Shown piece by piece: positions 32,133 through 40,467 of a stretch of 64,000 nucleotides of DNA; positions within the stretch are counted from its first letter, which is position 1, and every line of letters begins with the position of its first letter. This DNA is from Brevibacillus sp051967035 (GTDB lineage: Bacteria > Bacillota > Bacilli > Brevibacillales > Brevibacillaceae): positions 62,001 through 126,000 of the forward strand of contig NZ_JBQCKK010000003.1 in NCBI RefSeq assembly GCF_051967035.1, written 5' to 3'. Under the pieces are notes generated by a model, which saw only the letters and a program-made list of their open reading frames with translations, searched no databases and was not told where the DNA came from. The position numbers were made by a program, and so were the translations under genes.

Positions 32133-34541
32133 CTAGTTGCGCAAAGGCTTGTTTTTGGTCAGCATGTGCTGCATCCGCTGCTGGGTCTTCGGCGTTTTGA
32201 TCAGCGAGAGGAACGCTTGCTTTTCCAACTCCAAAATGTAGCTCTCGGTCACTTCCGTACCCGCCGGCACGTTTCCGCCAGACAGGACATAGGCGATTTT
32301 CGACGCAATCAGCTCGTCGTGCTCGGAAATATATCCGCTCTTTTTCATTGCATAAATGTTTTGGCGCAGGTTGGCGTAGCCCGTTTCCCCGATCACGCGG
32401 ACTTTACGCGGCCGCGGCGGCGTGTAGCCTTCTTTGTCCATCGCAAGCACCAGTTGCTTCGCATCGTACAACAGATGGTCGGCGTTGACGCTGATTCGAT
32501 CCGTCGGCCGCAGGTAGCCGAGGTTGATCGCTTCCTGGCCGCTGGTCGAGACTTTCGCCATGGCGATCGTTTCAAACGCTCTGGCGACAAACGGGAACGG
32601 ATCGACCGGCACGCTGCCCCCCTCCGGCACGTTTTCCATCGCCCGGAACAGCATTTCCTTCGTGCCGCCGCCCCCCGGCAACAGTCCGACGCCGACCTCG
32701 ACGAGTCCCAGGTACGTTTCTGCTGCTACCTGTACGCGGTCAGCCAGGTACGTGACCTCGACGCCGCCGCCGAGCGTCATGCCGAACGGTGCCGCCACGA
32801 CCGGACGATGCATGTAGCGGATGGCATGAGCCGCCTTGTGGAAACTGCTGACGAGCATGTCAAGCTCCAGCCAGTTTTCATCCTGCGCTTCCATCAGCGC
32901 CATCGCGAGATTCATCCCGACGCAGAAGTTTTTGCCCTGGTTGCCGATCACCAGTCCGACGAAGTTCTTCTCCACCTCTTCGGCCGCCTGGTTCGCCATC
33001 TGCAAAACGTCCAAGCCAAGCGCGTTATGCGGAGAAGTGAACTCCAGACACGCGACGCCATCGCCCAGATCGATCAGGGCAGCGCCCGCGTTTTTCTTAA
33101 TCAGCTTGCCTTGCTCCTTGAGCGCGGCGAGGTTGATGTTTTCCTTGTTTTCCTCGATTCCCTTGTAGACGCCACCGATCGCAAACGCCTGGCGCTTCCC
33201 TTCCGCCTTTTGATAGAAGGAGGTTTTGCCGCTCGCGAGCAGCTCCTCGACCAGCGCCGGAATCCGCTCGTTTTCCTCGCGCATCCGCGCCACTGATTTT
33301 TCCACGCCGATCGCATCCCACGTCTCGAATGGCCCCAGCTCCCACCCGAATCCCCACTTCATCGCCTGGTCGACTGCAACGATGTCGTCGGCGATCTCGT
33401 AAGCCTTTTCAGCGGAATACAGCAGCACTTTTTTGAAGACGCTCCAGACAAACTCGCTGCCCTTGTCCTTGCCGTAGGCGAGCGCCCGCAGCTTTTCCGG
33501 CAGCGTTTTCGCCGTCTTGGCCGCGTCGAGCGACGGGAACTTCGGCTTTACGCTCGGGCGGTACTCCAAGGTGTTGATGTCCAACGCCAAAATTTCTTTG
33601 CCCTGCGCCGATTTCACCTGTTTGAAAAAGCCCTGCCCTGCCTTTTGTCCGATCCAGCGCTTCTCGACCATTTGCAAAACGAAGTCCGGAACCTCGAAAA
33701 CCGTGCGCTCCGCTTCGTCCGTGCTCTTGTTGCGGACGTTTCCCGCCACATGGACGTAAGTGTCCAGACCGACGACATCGAGCGTGCGGAACGTTGCGCT
33801 CTTCGGGCGGCCGATCACCGGGCCTGTCAGCGCATCGACTTCATCTACCCCGAGGCCAAGACGCACCATCTCGTGGATCGACACTTGCAGTCCGTATGTA
33901 CCGATCCGGTTGGCGATGAAGTTGGGCGTATCCTTGCAGACGACCGTGCCTTTTCCCAGCACATGCTCTCCGAAGTGCTTCATGAAGGCGACGATGGCCG
34001 GGTCGGTATCGCGTCCGGGAATCAGCTCCAAAAGCTTCAAATAGCGCGGCGGGTTGAAAAAGTGCGTGCCGAGAAAATGCTTGCGGAAATCATCCGAGCG
34101 GCCTTCTGCCATCTCGTTGATCGAAACGCCGGACGTATTGGAAGAGACGATCGTCCCCGGTTTGCGGTGTGCTTCTACCTGCGCGAAGACCTGCTTCTTC
34201 ACCTCCAGGTTCTCCACGACGACCTCGATGATCCAGTCGACTTCCGCGAGCAGCGGCAAATGGTCTTCGAAGTTGCCCACCGTGATCAGCTCGATGTTCT
34301 TCTTATCGTAGAGCGGGGCCGGCTTTTCCTTCAGCAGCCTGTCCTTGCCCGCCTGCGCAATGCGATTTTTCACTGCCGGATCAGCCAGGGTCAGCCCTTT
34401 TTTCCTCTCGTCCTCCGTCAATTCGCGGGGAACGATGTCCAGCAAATACGTAGGGATGCCGACGTTGGCCAGATGTGCGGCAATCCCGGCACCCATGACG
34501 CCAGACCCGAGAACCGCCGCTTTGCGAATTTTGCGTTCCAT
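32133..34541 (-). CDS. fadN: 3-hydroxyacyl-CoA dehydrogenase / enoyl-CoA hydratase FadN
   Basis: An 802-residue bifunctional beta-oxidation enzyme. N-terminal NAD-binding Rossmann region AAVLGSGVMGAGIAAHLANV (Gly-rich loop), then the hydroxyacyl dehydrogenase core with GTHFFNPPRYLKLLELIPG (catalytic His/Glu) and NFIANRIGTYGL. The C-terminal part (about 480-700) is an enoyl-CoA hydratase/crotonase-like domain with FTSPHNALGL, GKNFCVGMNLA and FGMTLGGGVEVTYLADRV. Start at the ATG with AAAGGAGG 8 bases upstream; longer in-frame codons are leader. A FadR operator lies about 145 bp upstream. First gene of the operon. Confidence 0.93.
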   Translation of the reverse strand: MERKIRKAAVLGSGVMGAGIAAHLANVGIPTYLLDIVPRELTEDERKKGLTLADPAVKNRIAQAGKDRLLKEKPAPLYDKKNIELITVGNFEDHLPLLAEVDWIIEVVVENLEVKKQVFAQVEAHRKPGTIVSSNTSGVSINEMAEGRSDDFRKHFLGTHFFNPPRYLKLLELIPGRDTDPAIVAFMKHFGEHVLGKGTVVCKDTPNFIANRIGTYGLQVSIHEMVRLGLGVDEVDALTGPVIGRPKSATFRTLDVVGLDTYVHVAGNVRNKSTDEAERTVFEVPDFVLQMVEKRWIGQKAGQGFFKQVKSAQGKEILALDINTLEYRPSVKPKFPSLDAAKTAKTLPEKLRALAYGKDKGSEFVWSVFKKVLLYSAEKAYEIADDIVAVDQAMKWGFGWELGPFETWDAIGVEKSVARMREENERIPALVEELLASGKTSFYQKAEGKRQAFAIGGVYKGIEENKENINLAALKEQGKLIKKNAGAALIDLGDGVACLEFTSPHNALGLDVLQMANQAAEEVEKNFVGLVIGNQGKNFCVGMNLAMALMEAQDENWLELDMLVSSFHKAAHAIRYMHRPVVAAPFGMTLGGGVEVTYLADRVQVAAETYLGLVEVGVGLLPGGGGTKEMLFRAMENVPEGGSVPVDPFPFVARAFETIAMAKVSTSGQEAINLGYLRPTDRISVNADHLLYDAKQLVLAMDKEGYTPPRPRKVRVIGETGYANLRQNIYAMKKSGYISEHDELIASKIAYVLSGGNVPAGTEVTESYILELEKQAFLSLIKTPKTQQRMQHMLTKNKPLRN

Positions 34542-34684
34542 CTTCAAATCCTCCTTTAGAGAACCTCTGTCGAGGCCTGATCGCGCTTGCCGCCTTACTT
34601 CAAAATTTTCCGAGTAGTAAATCACTTCCATAAGTTCTACTATGCTTCCCCATATTCCTGTATGCCAAGGCTCATGTTCTTGTT

Positions 34685-34702
34685 GAATGAATGCTCATTC
34701 AG
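34685..34702. promoter_or_regulatory. FadR operator upstream of fadN
   Basis: TGAATGAATGCTCATTCA, a palindrome with perfect TGAATGA/TCATTCA arms around a 4-base centre, matches the B. subtilis FadR (TetR-type) operator consensus. It is about 145 bp upstream of the fadN ATG, in the 346 bp gap between the fad operon and the SLH gene. FadR represses fad genes in the absence of long-chain acyl-CoA. Nothing else was recognised in this gap apart from the SLH gene terminator. Confidence 0.85.
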
Positions 34703-34854
34703 TGAATGGGCTAAAAAATACATCCCACGTATCGGCCATGTTTCCCGTCCTGAGATGTTTGGCTACCCTCCACTGAGTTACCGTTCAGTTTTATTGTAAT
34801 CGAAAATTCTGTCATTGGCAATCGTCACTTGTCGCTGTTTCTTCGCAAACAGAA

Positions 34855-34878
34855 GGGAGCATCCCAACAGATGCTCCC
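34855..34878 (-). terminator. Weak hairpin after the SLH protein gene
   Basis: Stem GGGAGCATC with GATGCTCCC on the minus strand, 10 bp after the SLH stop. The T-run is poor (TTCTG), so termination efficiency is doubtful. Confidence 0.5.
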
Positions 34879-34887
34879 GGTTGCTTG

Positions 34888-36003
34888 TTATTTCTCGGAA
34901 TAAAGGACCGCTGTGATTTTGCGTCCGTAAGCATTTGACGTATCCTGCTCCAGCTTGTACTCGATCTGGAAGTCACCTTTTACCGGATCCGCATAATGTC
35001 CGATCAGCCAAAGAATTTTCGGATCGTTGCTGTCAGGCTTGCTGGTAATCGACACCGGACCGTTGTACTTCGGCACTTGCGGAAGCGTCGCCATCGTTTG
35101 TAACGGTTCAGGAGCGAATACGGCCGCCAAGCGGGCCTGCTGCTTTTTCGCCAGCGCGAGCGTAGCGGAGCGCAAATACAGCTGCGCGATTTTTTGCTGG
35201 TGAACCCCCGTTCCGCGGAACTGGGACGCGATGTCGCTGCGGTAATAATCGAGCAGACGCTTCATCACGACGGCGTACTCCGCCCGCGTCATGATCTTCT
35301 CCGGCGAGAACGTCTTTTCGGTCAAAAACAGCTGAAACTCGCGAATGGCCAGCGGATACGGAGAGTATGTATCGCGATAGAATCGATCCTGCTTCCACTC
35401 GTAAAAGCTGTTGAAATACGCAACCGCATCTTCGGGCTTCAGATTGACCGTTCTGAATTTTTGCGGAGCCAGCACATGGAACAAAAGCAGGCTGGCCTCT
35501 TCTCTGGACAAAGGCCGCTGCATGGCTGTACTGGACAGCCACCAGTCCGGATTTTCTTTTTGCTGTTTTTTCATCAGTTGGCCGCTTTCGGCCAGGTACA
35601 AGTAATAGAGCATCCGGTCGCCCGGATCGTAATTGGAACGCGCGTTCGTTTCTACCTGCCAGATCGCCTTCATATTGACCAACAGCTGTTCTACTTCCCC
35701 CCGGAGCAGAAAGCGGTAGTCCACGTTGTTTTTGCGCTGCGGCAGCTCAAGCGAGCCGTACGCCGTCTCCACTACGCGATTGAGCAATGCCAGCGCTTCG
35801 CCGCGCGTAATCGGCTTGTTCGGATAAAAGGCGTGCTTGCCGTTTCGTTTCACAATTCCCAGGCTCGCCAGTTCTTCAATCTGTTGCTCTGCCCAGTGCC
35901 CTTCGGTGTCATCGAAAACACCTGCTGCCTGTGCCCCGCCCGTCCATGCACTTTGCACGAGCAGCATTGCCATGAGAAAGCAGAGAACCATTCGCTTCAT
36001 CAT
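34888..36003 (-). CDS. SLH-domain exported protein
   Basis: A 371-residue exported protein. A signal peptide (VLCFLMAMLLVQSAWTGGAQA, cleavage about residue 26) is followed by one clear S-layer homology domain, VFDDTEGHWAEQQIEELASL then GKHAFYPNKPITRGEALALL, which binds pyruvylated secondary wall polymer. A second, weaker SLH-like stretch lies later (FSPEKIMTRAEYAVVMKRLL, about residues 225-245). The rest is helical and unrecognised. AAAGGAG lies 12 bases before the ATG. It is transcribed alone; its target may be the cell or spore surface. One or two SLH units is fewer than the usual three of S-layer proteins. Confidence 0.8.
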   Translation of the reverse strand: MMKRMVLCFLMAMLLVQSAWTGGAQAAGVFDDTEGHWAEQQIEELASLGIVKRNGKHAFYPNKPITRGEALALLNRVVETAYGSLELPQRKNNVDYRFLLRGEVEQLLVNMKAIWQVETNARSNYDPGDRMLYYLYLAESGQLMKKQQKENPDWWLSSTAMQRPLSREEASLLLFHVLAPQKFRTVNLKPEDAVAYFNSFYEWKQDRFYRDTYSPYPLAIREFQLFLTEKTFSPEKIMTRAEYAVVMKRLLDYYRSDIASQFRGTGVHQQKIAQLYLRSATLALAKKQQARLAAVFAPEPLQTMATLPQVPKYNGPVSITSKPDSNDPKILWLIGHYADPVKGDFQIEYKLEQDTSNAYGRKITAVLYSEK

Positions 36004-36211
36004 GTGATACGCATACTCCTTTCTCCTTTTGCCAGATCTTTATCCCTTTTTCTATGTAGTTCTCCCTGCCCTCTGCGTTGACAGAAAGGTACCGGACTCG
36101 TCGATAGCACCGGACAAGGAACGATCCCCCTTTTCCTGTATCGGGATGGATCGCCCGCTTCTTTATAATCTCTTTTTCACAAGCATGCTCCGCAATGGGG
36201 GTTGTCCCATG

Positions 36212-36242
36212 AAAAAAGCCGCACTCCTCACAGGGAGAACGG
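36212..36242 (-). terminator. Terminator of the ABC-2 exporter pair
   Basis: Imperfect stem CCGTTCTCC with GGAGTGCGGC on the minus strand, followed by TTTTTT, about 26 bp after the permease stop. The gap 36004-36267 holds nothing else recognised. Confidence 0.6.
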
Positions 36243-36267
36243 TTTATTCAGCAGCCACCCCTGATCT

Positions 36268-37935
36268 TCACTCTTCGATCTTCTCCAGCCATCCTCGTCC
36301 TTTGGTCACAAGCAGGCGGAAAATCCCGAGGTCCACCAAGGAAAAAAGAGCGAAAAGTCCCAGTGCGGCTGCAAACAGAGACGGTCTTACCTGAATCAGC
36401 ACCGCGATCGTCAGCCCTCCCGCCACCATGCCGAGCAGAACCGAAAACAGCGGATTCAGATTGTGCTTCACCGCTTCCTGCTCCGTGCTCCATCCCAGCT
36501 TGGGCATGTGAAGATCGATCATGATTCCGAGCAGGTTCATGAAGAGCATCCCCGGAATTCCGCACAGAATCGCCCCAAAGACGAACTCCCCGGACAGCCC
36601 CAAAAGCCAGGTCGCTTCCACCAGCAGCAACAGCATGCTGATCGTGCTGAGAATCACGCCCGGCATCACTTTTGCCAGCAAAAGCTGCTGCGGTAAAATC
36701 GGCAATGTCTTGTTGTAAAAAAACCCTTGTCCATCCCGGGAAATCGCCGTTACCGATGCGCTGTTAAGCGCGCCCATAACCAAAAAGGCGGCAAAGGCAA
36801 TGGCCAGGCTGATTCCTCCCGCTTGCTCGCCCTGTAGCGCTGCCTGCAAGTACGCAAGCTGCTCTCCGCTATCTTGACGCGCGAGAAAAGGCAGCAAGAC
36901 CACGATCGGAGCGAGAATGCCGGAGAGCGTGCAGTTCAGAAAAAAGACCGGAGTCCGCCAAAGCATTTTCCATTCCTTCCAGAAAAAGGACATCAATGGC
37001 GAGCGCTGCTTCACGAGCTTTTGAAAAGCTGCGCCTTCGAGCGTTTTTCGTTTGGCCACAGCCTCGCTAATCCCCATCACTCCAGCGAAGTAGAAGCGGT
37101 TTCCGACCACAAGAAAGACGAGCAGACTGCACACCGTCACCAGGACAAAGGCTGCCAGAAAACCGAGCGATTCCAACGTGCCGCTGTCCTGCAAAGCGAG
37201 CGCGGCCAGCTTGCCCGCCGGAAACAACTGCGTCACCAGATTCAACAGCGCATGTTCCTGGCTAACAATCAACTGTTGCAATTGCTCCAGACTGCCTGCC
37301 TCCCCGCTCGTTTGACGCTGCACGAACATTTGGAAGCCGATGACTGCTACCATCGCCAACAGACCGCTGATGAGCCGGAAGCGTTCCTTGCTTTTGCCCA
37401 CGTTCGTAAAGCGCATGAACAGCATGACCAAAAGCGCCGCCATCACTAACGGCACGATAGGCACAAGCAAAAAAATGAGGATGGCAAACAGGTAGTACAG
37501 AAAGCCTCCTCCGCTTTTCATTCCGTATGTTACCAGAAACGGTCCCAGCAAGAACAGTGCCGTAAGATACTCATAGCATAGCGCGACCATCAATTTGGCC
37601 CCCAGAATATGGGCAGATCGTAGCGGCAACGGCAGCAGTTGTTCGACGTCCTGCGCGTAATAAAACACGCTGAGGACGTACAAGATCCCGAAGACGAATA
37701 CCGCCAGCGAGCAAACGGTAAACCCTAGCCCAAGCAGCGCTGCTTCCTGTCCGAGCAACGCCAGTCCGTCGTATAAGGCGAGTAGAAAGAAACCACCCCC
37801 GAGCATGAGCGGAATCAGTCCAATCCCGATCGTCAACACAAGCAACAGCCTCTTCCAGCCGCTTCCTTGTTTCCTTCCCCAGACTGACCCGGCGTTTTTG
37901 AGCAGCACTTTGGTTAGCAACAGGACTTTATTCAT
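36268..37935 (-). CDS. ABC-2 type transporter permease
   Basis: A 555-residue membrane protein with about 11-12 hydrophobic helices, including GLIPLMLGGGFFLLALYDGL and LIPLVPLVMAALLV-type segments in the N-terminal half and FGAILCGIPGMLFMNLLGIM near the C terminus. It has no ATPase domain and is partnered by the ATP-binding gene, whose stop overlaps its start by 8 bp. Such large permeases with a BcrA-type ATPase often export peptides, lipids or lantibiotics, but substrate is not evident here. No binding protein is nearby. Confidence 0.8.
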   Translation of the reverse strand: MNKVLLLTKVLLKNAGSVWGRKQGSGWKRLLLVLTIGIGLIPLMLGGGFFLLALYDGLALLGQEAALLGLGFTVCSLAVFVFGILYVLSVFYYAQDVEQLLPLPLRSAHILGAKLMVALCYEYLTALFLLGPFLVTYGMKSGGGFLYYLFAILIFLLVPIVPLVMAALLVMLFMRFTNVGKSKERFRLISGLLAMVAVIGFQMFVQRQTSGEAGSLEQLQQLIVSQEHALLNLVTQLFPAGKLAALALQDSGTLESLGFLAAFVLVTVCSLLVFLVVGNRFYFAGVMGISEAVAKRKTLEGAAFQKLVKQRSPLMSFFWKEWKMLWRTPVFFLNCTLSGILAPIVVLLPFLARQDSGEQLAYLQAALQGEQAGGISLAIAFAAFLVMGALNSASVTAISRDGQGFFYNKTLPILPQQLLLAKVMPGVILSTISMLLLLVEATWLLGLSGEFVFGAILCGIPGMLFMNLLGIMIDLHMPKLGWSTEQEAVKHNLNPLFSVLLGMVAGGLTIAVLIQVRPSLFAAALGLFALFSLVDLGIFRLLVTKGRGWLEKIEE

Positions 37936-38653
37936 GCTTCGTCAGCTCCAGGAACAGGCTTTCCAGCGAAACATCCGCCTGAACATGCTGCTGCATCTCC
38001 TTGAAGGTGCCGCAGAACAAAAGTTTCCCCTTGTTGATAATCGCGACACGGTCACACAGCTTCTCTGCCACTTCCAGCACGTGGGTCGAAAAAAATACGG
38101 TGCGCCCGCTGTCGGCATGCTCCCGTATCATTTCCTTCAGCGTAAACGAAGACTTCGGGTCCAGTCCGGTCAGCGGCTCGTCGAGAATCCACACCTCGGG
38201 ATGGTGTACAAGCACCCCCATCATCATGATTTTTTGCCGCATCCCGTGCGAATAGCTTTGAATCGGATCGCCGAGCGCACTCGTCATTTCAAATCGGTTG
38301 GCCAGCTCCAGAATCCGCTTTCCGCGCACGCTTTTCGGCACCTGGTACAGATCGGCCATGAAGCTGACGTACTCCAGCCCCTTGAGCCGCAAAAACTGAT
38401 CCGGGCTGTCGGGCACATACCCAAATTGCCGCTTGGCCTCCAGCGGCTGGGAGGCGATATTTTTCCCGTTAATCACGATCTCTCCCTCATCCGGGCGAAT
38501 CACTCCCGTCATCATCTTGATCGTGGTCGTCTTCCCTGCACCATTGGGGCCGAGGAACCCGAAGATTTCTCCTTTTGGCACGGTTAGATTCAGCTGATCG
38601 ACCGCTTTGGCGGTTCCGTTGTAGCTTTTGGTTACATTCACCAGTTCAATCAC
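37928..38653 (-). CDS. ABC transporter ATP-binding protein of the BcrA/DrrA type
   Basis: A 241-residue ATPase. Walker A is GPNGAGKTTT, Walker B is WILDEPLTGLDPKS, and the signature is the variant YSHGMRQKIMM that marks the BcrA/DrrA exporter branch. The start is at the ATG of MIELVNVTKSY; no other start is better. It overlaps the permease gene by 8 bp, so the two subunits are translated together. The family exports antibiotics and peptides; in this window no bacteriocin genes are seen. Confidence 0.88.
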   Translation of the reverse strand: MIELVNVTKSYNGTAKAVDQLNLTVPKGEIFGFLGPNGAGKTTTIKMMTGVIRPDEGEIVINGKNIASQPLEAKRQFGYVPDSPDQFLRLKGLEYVSFMADLYQVPKSVRGKRILELANRFEMTSALGDPIQSYSHGMRQKIMMMGVLVHHPEVWILDEPLTGLDPKSSFTLKEMIREHADSGRTVFFSTHVLEVAEKLCDRVAIINKGKLLFCGTFKEMQQHVQADVSLESLFLELTKHE

Positions 38654-38775
38654 GCGAGTCCCTCTTCTCCTGTTTTACGTTTTCCAATTGCTTCCTCTCA
38701 TGCTATACGCCCGTTCCCTGGAAAAAGTTGCGAAGAAAAGTTGACTACGCTCCACCATTGGCGAAGTCTGGGTGC

Positions 38776-38807
38776 AAAAAAAGAGCCGTCGGTTTTCCCA
38801 ACGGCTC
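38776..38807 (-). terminator. Terminator of the 138-residue protein gene
   Basis: GAGCCGTTGG with CCGACGGCTC on the minus strand (arms 38783-38792 and 38798-38807), followed by a run of seven T. Confidence 0.85.
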
Positions 38808-38862
38808 CCTTCCGTGTGCTGCCAGCGCGAAACCGGCTTGCCTACACGTCACGATTTACTCC

Positions 38863-39279
38863 TTACTCCATCGAAACAAAGCTGCCATCCCGCAGCATGG
38901 TCAGCTCGCCCATGATGAACGCCACATCCTCGGACTCGCCCAGCTTGCCGCTCTCCGCCAGCGCTTCCAGGCGACGAAGCAGAATATTCGCGAAATCGGC
39001 GATTTGTACAGGATGTGCTTCCATGTCTGCATCGTCAAGCACATGGTAGCTGGTCAGCGCTTCCAGATGAGTGACGATGCGAAAGCCGCCGATCTCTCCC
39101 AAAAATTCCTGCTTGTTGATTTTCGATTTTTCCAGCTTTTGCAGCATGGCCTTCACATCGTTCGCTACTGCGCTCGGGAAAACAACCTGGTAAAAGTTGC
39201 GGTTTTTCGCCTCAATGGTCTTGATAATCAACATGTCAATGCCGTCCGGCTTCTTTGCTTTTTTTCCAAATCCAAACAT
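38863..39279 (-). CDS. Uncharacterised 138-residue protein
   Basis: A soluble protein of unknown function beginning MFGFGKKAKKPDGIDMLI. The central part has alternating hydrophobic strands and an acidic region (YHVLDDADMEAHPVQIADF), and the C-terminal half is a leucine-rich helix (ILLRRLEALAESGKLG). The start was placed at this ATG since GAGGTGG lies 8 bases before it; an ATG 12 bases upstream is closer to the gene end of the motif. No signal peptide or membrane segment. It is transcribed alone and divergent from the lipoprotein gene, with a strong terminator. Confidence 0.65.
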   Translation of the reverse strand: MFGFGKKAKKPDGIDMLIIKTIEAKNRNFYQVVFPSAVANDVKAMLQKLEKSKINKQEFLGEIGGFRIVTHLEALTSYHVLDDADMEAHPVQIADFANILLRRLEALAESGKLGESEDVAFIMGELTMLRDGSFVSME

Positions 39280-39478
39280 GATAGGTTCCACCTCAATCGT
39301 TCGATCTGCACAACTCTCTCCATGATAGACATAATCCAGGTGTGAGACAACCCCTATCCTGTTTCCTTTTTCCGTGGGCGCCGCCTTTGTTTTTCAACTG
39401 GCATCTTTTCACTTGGTTACTCTTTTCTTTTGCCACGCAAGCTAACGAGTAACAACGGCAGTTCAAGTGAGGTGCGCA

Positions 39479-40093
39479 ATGAAACCCAACTGGAAAACAT
39501 GGACCGTATGTCTGTCTCTCGCCTTGTTCGTCACAGGGTGCACCCTTCCCGCCAAGGAAGAGAGCAAAAGCAAGACGAAAGCCCGGAACAAGCCGGTCAA
39601 GCTGTCCGCGATCCAGAAGCTCGGCGACAACAAAATGGATGTCGTCCTGTTCCTCAACCGCGCGGAGCATCTGCTGGAGGAAGTCTACTTCGCCGCGCTC
39701 GACAACGCCAAAGGCAAAACCGTCTACGAGGATGGGCTGATGTTCCGCGAGCTGCCGGAGCGATTTTCCAGCAAGGACAAAATCGTGGATTACTTTGGCC
39801 GCTTTTGGAGCAAGCCGCTCGCGCTGGCGATGTACGACAAGCTGACGACCAAGCTCGTCAAGGAAAAGCTGTTTCTGGCGATTCCCCGGGTCGACTATCC
39901 GGTGCTGATCTCCGTCCGCAATACGACTGTCGCCAAAAGCAACGGGGAGCTGGATGTGACGGTCCTGGATGCCACCGACCCGTCATTCGCTTCCGACCGT
40001 ACGCTGCACTATCGCCTCGTTCGCGATCGGAAGACGAAGCGCTTCGAGATCAAAGCAAGATCGGGAACGTACGGCAGCGAACAATTTCAATAA
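39479..40093 (+). CDS. Lipoprotein of unknown function, possibly IseA-like
   Basis: A 204-residue lipoprotein: signal peptide with lipobox ALFVTGC (Cys21). The mature part has a Lys-rich spacer, then a globular domain with FLNRAEHLLEEVYFAALDNA, FRELPERFSSKDKIVDYFGR and FWSKPLALAMYDKLTTKLVK. The FW-KPLA segment recalls the IseA/YoeB inhibitor family of cell-wall endopeptidases, but this is a weak resemblance and needs a profile search. GAGGTG lies 5 bases before the ATG. It lies just before the proBA leader and has no clear terminator of its own; the T-box starts about 40 bp after its stop. Confidence 0.7.
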   Translation: MKPNWKTWTVCLSLALFVTGCTLPAKEESKSKTKARNKPVKLSAIQKLGDNKMDVVLFLNRAEHLLEEVYFAALDNAKGKTVYEDGLMFRELPERFSSKDKIVDYFGRFWSKPLALAMYDKLTTKLVKEKLFLAIPRVDYPVLISVRNTTVAKSNGELDVTVLDATDPSFASDRTLHYRLVRDRKTKRFEIKARSGTYGSEQFQ

Positions 40094-40098
40094 TCCTC

Positions 40099-40128
40099 TT
40101 GACATTTCTGATCGGCACAGCGAATAAT
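40099..40128 (+). promoter_or_regulatory. Promoter of the proB-proA-proC operon
   Basis: TTGACA (perfect), 18-bp spacer, AATAAT. It lies 6 bp after the lipoprotein stop and just upstream of the T-box leader. Confidence 0.75.
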
Positions 40129-40134
40129 AGTGAA

Positions 40135-40425
40135 TTAACAAGCACATAAGCGAGCGGCAATGACGGGGAACAGTAAAACCGCCCTTCAGGTCCAGAGAGC
40201 GAAATCCACCGGCTGAGAGGTTTCGTCCATGAATCGGTTTGAACCCGCCCCTGAGCATCCAGGGAAGACCTGGACAGGTTTCTTTCACCTGTTAGCAAAG
40301 AAAGAAAGCTGGATGTTTGCGACTTGACCGGGTATCCCCTGTCGGCAGACGTCAATTAAGGTGGTACCGCGTGAGGCTAACGCCCTTTCGTCCTTATCAA
40401 AGAGACGATTGGGCGTTTTTTATTG
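40135..40425 (+). promoter_or_regulatory. T-box riboswitch (proline specifier CCC) in front of proBA
   Basis: AAGGTGGTACCGCG at 40359-40372 is the T-box sequence (antiterminator bulge). The terminator is AACGCCC (40379-40385) with GGGCGTT (40413-40419), then TTTT. In stem I the AGTA loop-E motif (about 40171) pairs across from GAACCC at 40241-40246; following the usual layout the codon after GAA is the specifier, CCC for proline at 40244-40246. Uncharged tRNA-Pro should favour read-through into proB. Confidence 0.9.
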
Positions 40426-40467
40426 CGTTGTTCCACACGGATACAAGCGAGGCTAGGAGGTCAGAGC

